A DNA stretch of 48,873 bases, taken from Oscillospiraceae bacterium. GTDB lineage: Bacteria > Bacillota > Clostridia > Oscillospirales > UBA929. The stretch lies in the NCBI GenBank assembly GCA_009782475.1, contig WRIZ01000001.1, forward strand, positions 106,020 through 154,892, in the 5' to 3' direction. Both the position numbers and the translations under genes were made by a program. Numbering within the stretch: the first letter of the stretch is position 1; every line of letters starts with the position of its first letter. Below are positions 14,474-22,525 of the stretch, in pieces. The notes beneath the pieces were generated by a model. It was not told the origin of the DNA and made no database searches. It worked only from the letters and a program-made list of their open reading frames with translations.

Positions 14474-16909
14474 ATGTTCACCAATAAAAAGGTTTTCAAA
14501 GAACAATTCAAGCACACCGTTGCAAGTCAATTCGCCAAACCGCTCGAAGACTCAACCGTACACGATCAGTGCGCCGCGCTGGCAAGGCTTGTGCGGACGG
14601 CTCTGACCGAACGCTGGGTCAACACCAACAAAATGTATCTGAAACGGGAGACCCGGCAGGTCTACTATTTCTCGCTGGAGTTCCTGATGGGGCAGTGCCT
14701 GGAGTCCCACCTCATTTATCTCGGATGGCGCGACGTCTGCGAGGAAGGGCTGCACGAGCTGGGGATCAACCTGGACGACGTTTTGGCCGCCGAGCCGGAC
14801 GCCGGTTTGGGCAACGGCGGACTTGGCCGCTTGGCCGCCTGTTTCCTCGACTCGATGGCCTCGATGGGCTATCCGGGGCACGGCTGCGGCATCCGTTACC
14901 GCCACGGCCTGTTTACCCAGCGCATCGTCGACGGGTATCAGGTGGAGCTGGCCGACGGCTGGCTGCGCGAGAGGAACGACTGGGAGATCCGCAAAAGCGA
15001 TAAAGAAGTCTTTGTCGATTTCAACGGGCAGGTGGTCAGCGAACAGGGCGAAGACGGGGAATACCATTTCCGCACCGAAAACACACAGCGCGTCCGCGCC
15101 GTTCCGCACGACGTCCCCGTCCCCAGTTACGGCTATAAGAACAATATTGTCAACACCCTGCGCCTGTGGAAAGCCGAATCGGTGGAAGACGGGTTCAATT
15201 TCGCCTCTTTCTCACGCGGCGATTATGTGGGAGCCACCCTGAACAGCTATTTGGCCGAATCCATCTCCGAAGTGCTCTACCCGGACGATTCCAACTACCA
15301 AAACCGCGTCCTGCGCCTCAAACAGCAGTATTTCCTCTGCTCGGCCGGGTTGCAGTCCATTGTGCGCCGCTACTTAAAAAACACGCAGCACAGACTAAGC
15401 CAGTTCGCCGAAAAAGTGTGTATCCAAATCAACGATACCCACCCCGCGCTGGCTGTCCCCGAACTGATGCGCCTGCTGATGGACGTCGGCAATATGGGCT
15501 GGGACGACGCTTGGGCGATCACCACAAAGACCATTGCCTACACCAACCACACCATCCTGCCCGAGGCGCTGGAGAAATGGCCGTGCGATACCATGCGCGA
15601 GCTGCTGCCGCGTGTCTATATGATCATCGAGGAGATCAACCGCCGTTTCTGCGAGGATTTGGCGAAACAATACCCGGGCGACACCGGCCGGTGGAGCCGC
15701 ATGGCTATCATCGGGGACGGCGTGGTTCGCATGGCGCATTTGGCCATCGTCGGTTCCTTCTCGGTCAACGGCGTGGCGGCCGTACACTCCGAACTGCTGA
15801 AAAACGTCGTGCTCAAAGATTTCTACGAGCTTTGGCCCCATAAATTCAGCAACAAGACCAACGGCATCACCCACCGCCGCTGGCTGATCAAGTCCAACCC
15901 TGAACTGACCGATTTCATCAACGACGCCATCGGTTCCCTTTGGATCGACGACCCGATGCGTCTCACCGACCTCGAAAGATTGAAAGACGACGCGGCCGCC
16001 CTGCACAAACTGGAGGGCATCAAACACCGCAACAAAGAAAAGCTGGCCGAATTTATCCGCATCAACAACGATCTCACCGTTGACCCGGCCGCCATCTTCG
16101 ACGTGCAGGTCAAACGCATCCATGGCTATAAACGCCAGCTCCTCAACCTGCTTCACGTTCTTTACCTCTACAATAAAATCATGAATGGCGAGGACATCGG
16201 CGCGCCGCGTGTTTTCATTGTGGCGGGCAAAGCCGCGCCCAGCTACTATTTTGCCAAAAACGTCATCAAGCTGGCCAATGAGATGAGTGCCGTCATCAGC
16301 CGCGACCCTCGCTGCAAAGGGAAGCTCTCGCTGGTTTTCCTCGCCAACTACGGCATTTCCATCGCCGAACGCATCTTCCCGGCCGCCGAGGTCAGCGAGC
16401 AAATTTCCACTGCCTCCAAAGAAGCCTCCGGCACATCCAACATGAAATTCATGATGAACGGAGCCTTGACGCTGGGGACGGCGGACGGCGCGAATATTGA
16501 AATCTTCCAGCATGTGGGGGAGGAAAACGGCTTCTTGTTCGGCATGACAGTGGATGAAGTCTTGGCTTATTACGCCAACGGCAACTACAACCCGCACCAA
16601 GTCCTGGCGCACGATCCCCGGCTTCAGCAATGCACCGAACTGCTGCGGGGAAAACTCTGCCCCAGTTTGCCGGGGGATGAATTTATCAACATCCTGTGTT
16701 CCCTCTTTGATTACGGCGACGAGTTCTTCGTCCTCGGTGACTTCGATTCCTATGTCAAGGCGCAGGAGAAAGTGAGCGATACATACGCCGACAGGACGGC
16801 ATGGAACCGCATGAGCCTGATGAACATCGCGCGAAGCGGCGTCTTCGCGTCAGACAATACCATCCGGCAGTATGCCGAAGAGATTTGGAAGATCGAACCG
16901 GTCAAATAA
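14474..16909 (+). CDS. glgP: Glycogen/alpha-glucan phosphorylase (GT35)
   Basis: An 811-residue cytosolic enzyme, the usual length for bacterial glycogen phosphorylases. It releases glucose 1-phosphate from alpha-1,4-glucan ends using phosphate and pyridoxal phosphate. The cofactor-binding signature EASGTSNMKFMMNGALTLGT is intact, with the Schiff-base Lys at 658, followed by ADGANIEI. Other family blocks are YYFSLEFLMGQ near residue 60, the glycine-rich loop GLGNGGLGRLAACFLDS, and the phosphate-side KRIHGYKRQLLN. The start ATG follows AAGGTGGGA. No other glycogen gene is next to it. A strong terminator follows directly. Malto-oligosaccharide specificity (MalP) cannot be excluded. Confidence 0.95.
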   Translation: MFTNKKVFKEQFKHTVASQFAKPLEDSTVHDQCAALARLVRTALTERWVNTNKMYLKRETRQVYYFSLEFLMGQCLESHLIYLGWRDVCEEGLHELGINLDDVLAAEPDAGLGNGGLGRLAACFLDSMASMGYPGHGCGIRYRHGLFTQRIVDGYQVELADGWLRERNDWEIRKSDKEVFVDFNGQVVSEQGEDGEYHFRTENTQRVRAVPHDVPVPSYGYKNNIVNTLRLWKAESVEDGFNFASFSRGDYVGATLNSYLAESISEVLYPDDSNYQNRVLRLKQQYFLCSAGLQSIVRRYLKNTQHRLSQFAEKVCIQINDTHPALAVPELMRLLMDVGNMGWDDAWAITTKTIAYTNHTILPEALEKWPCDTMRELLPRVYMIIEEINRRFCEDLAKQYPGDTGRWSRMAIIGDGVVRMAHLAIVGSFSVNGVAAVHSELLKNVVLKDFYELWPHKFSNKTNGITHRRWLIKSNPELTDFINDAIGSLWIDDPMRLTDLERLKDDAAALHKLEGIKHRNKEKLAEFIRINNDLTVDPAAIFDVQVKRIHGYKRQLLNLLHVLYLYNKIMNGEDIGAPRVFIVAGKAAPSYYFAKNVIKLANEMSAVISRDPRCKGKLSLVFLANYGISIAERIFPAAEVSEQISTASKEASGTSNMKFMMNGALTLGTADGANIEIFQHVGEENGFLFGMTVDEVLAYYANGNYNPHQVLAHDPRLQQCTELLRGKLCPSLPGDEFINILCSLFDYGDEFFVLGDFDSYVKAQEKVSDTYADRTAWNRMSLMNIARSGVFASDNTIRQYAEEIWKIEPVK

Positions 16910-16913
16910 CAAC

Positions 16914-16943
16914 GCAGAAAAACGGCTATTGCCGTTTTTCTGC
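16914..16943 (+). terminator. Rho-independent terminator after glgP
   Basis: GCAGAAAAACGGC and GCCGTTTTTCTGC form a perfect 13-bp stem with a TATT loop. The T-run lies within the 3' arm. Confidence 0.85.
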
Positions 16944-17015
16944 TATTGTCAGCGTTAAGTCCTAGCTTTCGTCCGTCCCCAACGCACTATATACTATGAG
17001 AAACGGGAGACGTAT

Positions 17016-17687
17016 GTGAACCGACAAAAGACTTTGGAACCATCATTGTTGGCCGCCGACCCCGGCTTTCTTGCCGAACAGATGAAACAGGCGGAGCGGG
17101 GCGGGGCTTTGATGTGGCATCTCGACGTGATGGACGGGCATTTTGTGCCCAACCTGTCGTTCGGGCCGCATATTTGCGCCGGTTTGAAAATACATACCCA
17201 ACTGCCCATCGACGTGCATCTGATGGTGTCAAACCCGTCAAGGCTGATCGACCCTTTCCTTGAAGCCGGAGCCTCTTCGGTCATCCTGCATGTCGAACTC
17301 GCCGATTCCGAGCCCATTCCCCAAATGCTGCGGGAAATCAGGCTGGCGGGAGCCGTTCCGGCCATATCGCTCAACCCGAAGACGCCTCTCGAACTGATCG
17401 AGCCCTATCTCCTGATGGTCGGGAGGGTACTGTTAATGTCGGTCGAACCGGGATACGGCGGCCAAACCTTTCTGCCCGGCAGCATCGACCGCGTCCGTGA
17501 ACTGCGGGAGAGGATCGGCCGGGTGAATCCTGATGTTGAGATTCAGCTTGACGGAGGGGTGACCCTGGAAAACGCGAAAGCCGCCGCCGAAGCGGGAGCC
17601 GACATCCTGATCGCGGGAAGCGCGGTCTTTGAGGCGTCTGATATTGAAGCGCGGTGCCGGAAATTTCTTGAGCTGATCGAAAGCTGA
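17016..17687 (+). CDS. rpe: Ribulose-phosphate 3-epimerase
   Basis: A 223-residue TIM-barrel enzyme of the pentose phosphate pathway that interconverts ribulose 5-phosphate and xylulose 5-phosphate. Family motifs are present: SLLAAD near the N-terminus, the catalytic Asp/His region WHLDVMDGHFVPNLSFGP, DVHLMV, MSVEPGYGGQTF, and the second catalytic Asp in QLDGGVTLEN, then the phosphate-binding end ADILIAGSAVF. The start is a GTG at 17016 after GGGAGA; the ATG two bases earlier opens onto an immediate stop. The gene sits in a region rich in xylan enzymes, whose product xylose enters metabolism through xylulose 5-phosphate, but it is also a housekeeping gene. The VOC gene follows after 17 bases. 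Confidence 0.92.
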   Translation: MNRQKTLEPSLLAADPGFLAEQMKQAERGGALMWHLDVMDGHFVPNLSFGPHICAGLKIHTQLPIDVHLMVSNPSRLIDPFLEAGASSVILHVELADSEPIPQMLREIRLAGAVPAISLNPKTPLELIEPYLLMVGRVLLMSVEPGYGGQTFLPGSIDRVRELRERIGRVNPDVEIQLDGGVTLENAKAAAEAGADILIAGSAVFEASDIEARCRKFLELIES

Positions 17688-17704
17688 CCGAAAGGGGATA
17701 TTCT

Positions 17705-18091
17705 ATGAACAGACCGGGAACGGTGAAAATTGACAAAGTCGTTTTAGAATGCAAAGACCCGGAGACACTCTCCGGGTTCTACTGTAAACTGCTCGGCTGG
17801 TCAAAAGGATATGATACCGGGGATTTTATCATCATCGGCTCGGAAGGCGGCAACATCGACATCGGGTTTCAGCGAAACACGGACTATAGCCCGCCCCAAT
17901 GGCCGGACGCCGACGGCGGGCAGCAGATGCTGATGCACATCGACTTTTGCGTTGCCGCCGATAAACATCAAGAGTGGGTACAATACGCCATTCACTGCGG
18001 CGCGAAGAAAGCGGATTTTCAGGCCTCCGAAGACTGGACGGTCATGCTCGACCCCGAAGGCCACCCGTTTTGCATCGATCCGGCGGTTTAG
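17705..18091 (+). CDS. VOC-superfamily (glyoxalase/bleomycin-resistance-like) protein
   Basis: A 128-residue cytosolic protein with the two-fold beta-alpha-beta-beta-beta pattern of the vicinal oxygen chelate fold. The motifs are KVVLECKDPETLSGFYCKLLGW in the first half, and MLMHIDFCVAADKHQEWV and MLDPEGHPFCID in the second. The His of HIDFCV and the Asp/Glu of LDPEGHPFC are the usual metal-ligand region. VOC proteins include glyoxalases, dioxygenases and antibiotic-binding proteins; the substrate cannot be told here. Ribosome binding site GAAAGGGG. It converges with the HAD-HPt gene, and the two stop codons overlap by four bases (18088-18091). Confidence 0.85.
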   Translation: MNRPGTVKIDKVVLECKDPETLSGFYCKLLGWSKGYDTGDFIIIGSEGGNIDIGFQRNTDYSPPQWPDADGGQQMLMHIDFCVAADKHQEWVQYAIHCGAKKADFQASEDWTVMLDPEGHPFCIDPAV

Positions 18092-19488
18092 TCTCTTGAC
18101 TGGTATACCACTTGGCTGATCCGGGGCAGCAGTTCTTCCAAATCGGCGATGAATCCCGGGTTATTGGCTTCGATATAAGCCAAATCCCCTTTTTTTCCGG
18201 CTGTTTCGAGTTCCTTTGCTACCTCCGACAGCGCGTCGGCGCCGATATACAAAGCCGCGCTTTTTAAGGCGTGAACGTGGGTCGCGTACAGGGCGAAGTC
18301 GCCTGCCTCCAGGCAGGCTTTGATCTTGCCTATTTTCTCCAACGCGTCGCGCAGGAAGGCCGACAGCATATAGCGGAATTTTTCTTCCGAACCGCCCATC
18401 AGCCGCAGCCCCTTCTCCGTGTCCAACCCCTCGATTGCCCAGCTCTGCTCCGCCCTTTCCGGCGAAAAGGGCGGGGCTTCGTGATGAACAAACCCGCTGC
18501 CGCCGTTGAGGATGTTGGCAATGGATATGGGGTTGACGGGAAGATTCACCGTGTTTAAGGCATGGGGCTGTTCCCCGGGTTCGGCAAGAATAACGGGTTT
18601 GACGCCGGGGCACAGTTTGGGAGCCAATATCCTGATGTTGTCATGCAGAGAAGAGGCGGCGAAGATCAATGACCATTCCCCGCCCGGAAGCTCTTGATAA
18701 ACCTCCGCTTCCGAAAAAACGAGTTTGCAGCGTACGCCGAGGTTTTTGAGCGCGGAGACGACAGTCTCCCCGCAGTGCCCCGACGGTTCGCAGATCAAAA
18801 CCCCTTTGCTCTCGGCGTCGGTAACCGACGCAAAGTGCTTCAGCAGCCAAACGGCCATGCCGTCTTCTTCGTTGCTGCCGCAGACGCCGTCGGCGGCGGC
18901 TTTCACTTCCTCCAGCGCGTTGCCCATCGCCACGCCTGTCCCGGCATAGGAAAGCAGATCTATATCGTTCAAATCGTCGCCGAAGGCGGCGATCTCTTCC
19001 CGCGCGATCCCCCAATGCCGCGCCAGCTCGGCGGTGGCTTTGGATTTTGTGGCGTCCTTGTGCATGACCATCGCTATGTTGTCGAGGCTGACATAGAGGT
19101 GCAAGTCCTCCGGCAGCAGTCCTTTGATAAAAGCGGCGTCCTCGGAGCCGCATCCCTCCGCGTACACCTTGCCCAGCGCGGAATTGAACACTATATCCAA
19201 CCCGCGCCCCCCGCACGCCTTTTTTAAGTAACGGGCAAGGTCTTCAGGAACAGGGCGGTCATACACGATCTCGTCCCCGGCCATAGCGCGCGCGCCGTTG
19301 TTGACGATCCTTCCGTCAAACAACCCCTCCGGGATCAAGCCTGTCGCGCTGCTTCCGCGGGCTGTGGCGAAAACGGTTTTGATGCCCGCGCCCCGGCAAT
19401 GACGGAAGACCTCTATGGTGCGGTTGGATACGGTTTTATCATCGCGCAAAAATGTGCCGTCTAAATCGGACACAATCATTTTGATCAT
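18088..19488 (-). CDS. Cof-type HAD phosphatase fused to a degenerate receiver and an HPt phosphotransfer domain
   Basis: The frame is open to 19548, but the ATG at 19488 follows GGGGGTG and begins at the HAD core, giving 466 residues. Residues 1-220 are a Cof-type HAD hydrolase: nucleophile D8 and D10 (SDLDGTFL), Lys148 region (KDATKSKA) and GDDLND at 170-175. All are intact, so it is likely an active sugar or cofactor phosphatase. Residues 227-330 resemble a response-regulator receiver, but the acidic pocket (here CEPSG) and the phospho-accepting Asp (here IFAASS) are missing. Residues 355-455 form an HPt four-helix bundle with the signature H406-A-L-K-S (HVHALKSAALYIGADALSEV). This combination is unusual and suggests phosphatase activity tied to a phosphorelay. 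No kinase gene is next to it. Confidence 0.88.
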   Translation of the reverse strand: MIKMIVSDLDGTFLRDDKTVSNRTIEVFRHCRGAGIKTVFATARGSSATGLIPEGLFDGRIVNNGARAMAGDEIVYDRPVPEDLARYLKKACGGRGLDIVFNSALGKVYAEGCGSEDAAFIKGLLPEDLHLYVSLDNIAMVMHKDATKSKATAELARHWGIAREEIAAFGDDLNDIDLLSYAGTGVAMGNALEEVKAAADGVCGSNEEDGMAVWLLKHFASVTDAESKGVLICEPSGHCGETVVSALKNLGVRCKLVFSEAEVYQELPGGEWSLIFAASSLHDNIRILAPKLCPGVKPVILAEPGEQPHALNTVNLPVNPISIANILNGGSGFVHHEAPPFSPERAEQSWAIEGLDTEKGLRLMGGSEEKFRYMLSAFLRDALEKIGKIKACLEAGDFALYATHVHALKSAALYIGADALSEVAKELETAGKKGDLAYIEANNPGFIADLEELLPRISQVVYQSRD

Positions 19489-19537
19489 ACCGTCACCCCC
19501 GCATAAGTCTATACTGACAGTATACCATCCCCCTGCC

Positions 19538-19566
19538 TTGAAATGCAACTTGATTTGTGATAGAAT
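19538..19566 (+). promoter_or_regulatory. Sigma-A promoter of the lipoprotein gene at 19604
   Basis: TTGAAA (19538-19543), 17 bases, TAGAAT (19561-19566). On the other strand an extended -10, TGGTATACT at about 19519-19527, could drive the HAD-HPt gene. Confidence 0.6.
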
Positions 19567-19603
19567 GGAGCCGATCTATAAAAATGGAAAGGTGGGTTTG
19601 CGC

Positions 19604-20107
19604 ATGAAACTCAAAACAATCGCGGTCATTATCCTCACGGCAGCCCTGCTGGCAGGGCTGTTCGCCGGATGCTCCGGCACGGACGATTCTTCTCCGATCC
19701 CTTCGCCTTCCAAAGCCCCTGACCCAACGCCGTCTTCAGCACAGGAGCCTTCCGGCAATCCTGAGCCTTCTCTTGAACCGTCAGACGATCCTGTGACAGG
19801 TCTCCTGGAGGAATACACCGGGTTTTGGACGGGAAGCGTTGACGACATCAGCCTTTCCTTTACCGTGGAAGCGGACGGCAGTGGCGTATACACTTTTGAG
19901 CAGAGCGGTTATACCGAAAGCTATGATTTTACGCTGGAAGCCGGAACCGAAACATTCTCCGTACAGATACCCGCCAACAACACGCTTGGCATCGCGTCGA
20001 TCGAAGGGACATACGCATACACCGGCGGAGTGATGACCCTTGAGGTACAGACAACATTCACCACCGGCAGGGTGTTTGAGTATACCGTTCCATGCCGGAA
20101 AGGTTGA
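19604..20107 (+). CDS. Lipoprotein with Pro/Ser linker, unknown function
   Basis: The frame is open much further upstream, but that part lies over the HAD-HPt gene and the promoter. The ATG at 19604 has GAAAGGTGG before it and starts a lipoprotein signal (MKLKTIAVIILTAALLAG, lipobox LFAGC). The product has 167 residues. A linker rich in Ser, Pro and Asp (about 28-65) leads to a 95-residue beta-rich domain (TGFWTGSVDDISLSFTVEAD, then GVYTFEQSGYTESYDF and YAYTGGVMTLEVQTTF). This pattern resembles small lipocalin-like or META-type domains in clostridial lipoproteins, without a firm match. It converges on the gene at 20131. Confidence 0.75.
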   Translation: MKLKTIAVIILTAALLAGLFAGCSGTDDSSPIPSPSKAPDPTPSSAQEPSGNPEPSLEPSDDPVTGLLEEYTGFWTGSVDDISLSFTVEADGSGVYTFEQSGYTESYDFTLEAGTETFSVQIPANNTLGIASIEGTYAYTGGVMTLEVQTTFTTGRVFEYTVPCRKG

Positions 20108-20130
20108 GGTTTATGAAATCGTAAATAGCA

Positions 20131-21249
20131 TTACAGCGCATTAAGAGCCGCGTCGAGGTTTTCATCCGATATGGAACTCAAATCCCATGACAGCGCGAAA
20201 CCGTCCGCGCCTTTTAATGACGAGATGCTCTCGCGGATATATCCCGCCGTAACGGGCGCGGTTTTCGCAAGGTAATTGATTTCCACCCCGGCGTATAACT
20301 TCACAGCCCCGATTTGATCGCGTATCCCCTTGATTTCCCGGTTGATAAAGGCGTTGGTGAACTTTTTGGTGTTGATAGCCTTGCGCAAAAACCGTTTTTG
20401 GGCGTTTCTCACCCAAACATCGCCGCCAAAAGCGGCGAGCATTTTTTCAAATTCAAAGGGAATCCCGGCGGGCGCGTTGGTTCTCCGGTAAAACATCGGC
20501 TTGATAAAGTCGGCATAGGGAGCCAGCCTGCCGTAGTCCTGTCCCACAAAGAAGGATAAAAACGGCGCGAATAAATCCAAACCCACCTTAAAGCCTTTCT
20601 GCCGGAAATGCCCCGACAGATCGGCGGCGGCGGCCGTTATAACGTCCGCTTTATAAACGAACAAGCGGGCGAGGGCTTCGTCTTCCAATTCATACCGCAG
20701 TTGGCTATACAGATTGATCCCCAACGGATTGTCACCGCGAGCCAGCGCAAGTTCATCCGAAAGACCGTGAAGCGGGAGGCAGTAAGGGCAAAAACAGGTC
20801 AACATCGGCTCCAGCCCGCAGATAAAGCTGGGGAAGCGGATTTTATCCAGGAAAACGCCGTCATAGAGAACCCCGCTGAAACGGTTTTCAACGTTTTGCT
20901 TAACCCGCCGGAGGTTATCCGGGTTGGCCGGGCAGCCGAAGTCAAACCGCTCCCCTTTTTCGGCCTGAAACGCCTGCTTCACAGGATTCCCATTCGGCCC
21001 GATCAGCGGCGAAAGCCCCTTTAGCCCTGAAAACACAGGAAGCCACAGATAAACGTCAATGCCATGCCACTTGCAAAAATTGACCACCCCGCCGATGTTG
21101 GCGTTCGGGTTCCAGCCGATCATCACACAGTTGATTTCGGCCTTTTGCAGGATTTTCTCCAGTTTTCCGATCAACAACGGCACATCAAGAGGCTCGGGCG
21201 GCGATTCAAACCCGCCTGTGTAAATTTGCACGGTAACGCTGTTTTTCAT
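20131..21249 (-). CDS. Putative TIM-barrel glycoside-hydrolase-like protein
   Basis: A 372-residue protein without a signal peptide. Repeating strand-helix units resemble the (beta/alpha)8 barrels of putative glycosidases: VTVQIYTGGFE, INCVMIGWNPN, GIDVYLWLPVF, the block YDGVFLDKIRFPSF with an acidic strand end, FKVGLDLFAPF, YADFIKPMFYRR and DGFALSWDLSSI. The Asp residues of YDGVFLDK fall where glycoside-hydrolase-like barrels keep catalytic acids. A cluster TCFCPYC suggests a metal or redox site. I cannot name a family, and whether it is an enzyme is open. It lies beside, and diverges from, an MFS transporter gene, which would fit uptake and processing of a small glycoside. Confidence 0.6.
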   Translation of the reverse strand: MKNSVTVQIYTGGFESPPEPLDVPLLIGKLEKILQKAEINCVMIGWNPNANIGGVVNFCKWHGIDVYLWLPVFSGLKGLSPLIGPNGNPVKQAFQAEKGERFDFGCPANPDNLRRVKQNVENRFSGVLYDGVFLDKIRFPSFICGLEPMLTCFCPYCLPLHGLSDELALARGDNPLGINLYSQLRYELEDEALARLFVYKADVITAAAADLSGHFRQKGFKVGLDLFAPFLSFFVGQDYGRLAPYADFIKPMFYRRTNAPAGIPFEFEKMLAAFGGDVWVRNAQKRFLRKAINTKKFTNAFINREIKGIRDQIGAVKLYAGVEINYLAKTAPVTAGYIRESISSLKGADGFALSWDLSSISDENLDAALNAL

Positions 21250-21281
21250 AGAGGCTGTACACCCGCTTTCTCTTAAACCGA

Positions 21282-21309
21282 TTGTTTATATGTCTGCCGA
21301 TTCTATACT
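21282..21309 (+). promoter_or_regulatory. Promoter of the MFS transporter gene
   Basis: TTGTTT (21282-21287), 16 bases, TATACT (21304-21309). It lies across an upstream in-frame ATG at 21290 and so supports the later start at 21332. Confidence 0.5.
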
Positions 21310-21331
21310 CAATAATACCGACGGAGGGTCA

Positions 21332-22525
21332 ATGTTGAACAATCCTGTCCGCAGGCTTACCATACACGGTATGATGCTTCAAATCCCCTATTGGTTCGGA
21401 TGCTGTACATATTTCGCCTTTATCGTGACGACGCTGATCGAGCACGGATGGGCGGACAGCTCCGCCACCGGGGCGGTGACCGCTATGGCGGTCATTTCGA
21501 TGCTGGCACAGCCGGTCGGCGGATATATCAGCGACCGATTCCTGTCGGAGAAGAAGCTGTCGGTTTTGCTGTTGGTGATGACGACGGTTTGCATCCTGCT
21601 GCTGCCGTTATCGCTCGGCTCCGGGAGCAAAGTGCTGGTTTTGGTCAACATGGCCGGGATCACGGTGTCCGCGACGCAAGTCGGCGGGCTGATTGACGCG
21701 TGGATCGTGGGGCTGAAACAGGAATACCCGTCGATCAACTACGGGCTGATCCGGGGAACCGGCTCGCTGGCGTTTTCCGTGTCGGCACAGGTGGCGGGGC
21801 TGGCAACCATCGCCTTCGGCCACAGCGCGCGGCTGTGGATCGGCGGAGGGTCGGTCTTGCTTGCCATTTTCGCCGCCTTAACATTCCGCCCCGCCCGCCG
21901 CGACCGGCCAACAGACGGAAAACCCATCCGCAAGCTGGGCGGGAAGGAAGCGTTCAAGCTGGTATTCGCCTCAAAGCAATATAAATTGCTGTTGAGCGTT
22001 TCCTTCTGCCTGATGCTGAGCAACGCCGCCATGATGACGCTCAACCAGCTGCTGATCCGTGACTTCGGAGGAACAACGGCGCAAACCGGGACGGCAACCG
22101 CCGTTATGTCCGGCAGTGAAGTGCCGATGATGTTTTTCATGGCCGTCATCTTGAAGAAGGTTGGGTTTAAGAGGCTGCTTCTTTTTTGCAGCACCGTCTA
22201 TGTCGTTCGGATGCTGGTCACCGCGTCCGTCACAACGGTCAACGGATTGATTTCCACACAGCTCATGCAAGGGCTTACCTTTGCCGTGCTGGTTCCGGTC
22301 GCCATGAGCTATCTGTCCCGGATCGTTGACGAACGGGTGCGGTCAACAGCTGTTACGACATACGCCGCCATCACCGCTTCGCTGACCGGCATCCTCGGGA
22401 ACTTGATCACATCGTCCCTGCTGGCAACAGGCTTTTCGGCGCAGACCGCGCTGATCGTCTTTGCCTGCTCCGCCTTCGTCGGGTTCTCCCTGACGCTATA
22501 TGGAGTCTTACGAAAAATTTGGTAA
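21332..22525 (+). CDS. Major facilitator superfamily transporter
   Basis: A 397-residue integral membrane protein with about twelve membrane segments in two halves joined by a charged loop (about residues 190-215, RPARRDRPTDGKP). The motif GGYISDRF after the second segment is the MFS motif A (G-x-x-x-D-R). The start is the ATG at 21332 preceded by GGAGGG; an earlier in-frame ATG lies inside the promoter. The overall pattern resembles sugar, nucleoside or phenylpropionate-type symporters of the family, but the substrate cannot be read from sequence. Its last 18 bases overlap the end of the convergent GH4 gene, with no terminator visible. Confidence 0.85.
   Translation: MLNNPVRRLTIHGMMLQIPYWFGCCTYFAFIVTTLIEHGWADSSATGAVTAMAVISMLAQPVGGYISDRFLSEKKLSVLLLVMTTVCILLLPLSLGSGSKVLVLVNMAGITVSATQVGGLIDAWIVGLKQEYPSINYGLIRGTGSLAFSVSAQVAGLATIAFGHSARLWIGGGSVLLAIFAALTFRPARRDRPTDGKPIRKLGGKEAFKLVFASKQYKLLLSVSFCLMLSNAAMMTLNQLLIRDFGGTTAQTGTATAVMSGSEVPMMFFMAVILKKVGFKRLLLFCSTVYVVRMLVTASVTTVNGLISTQLMQGLTFAVLVPVAMSYLSRIVDERVRSTAVTTYAAITASLTGILGNLITSSLLATGFSAQTALIVFACSAFVGFSLTLYGVLRKIW

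Noticed and set aside
15395-16630. 411-codon minus-strand frame
   Set aside because: Antisense to glycogen phosphorylase, with no ribosome binding site and no domain.
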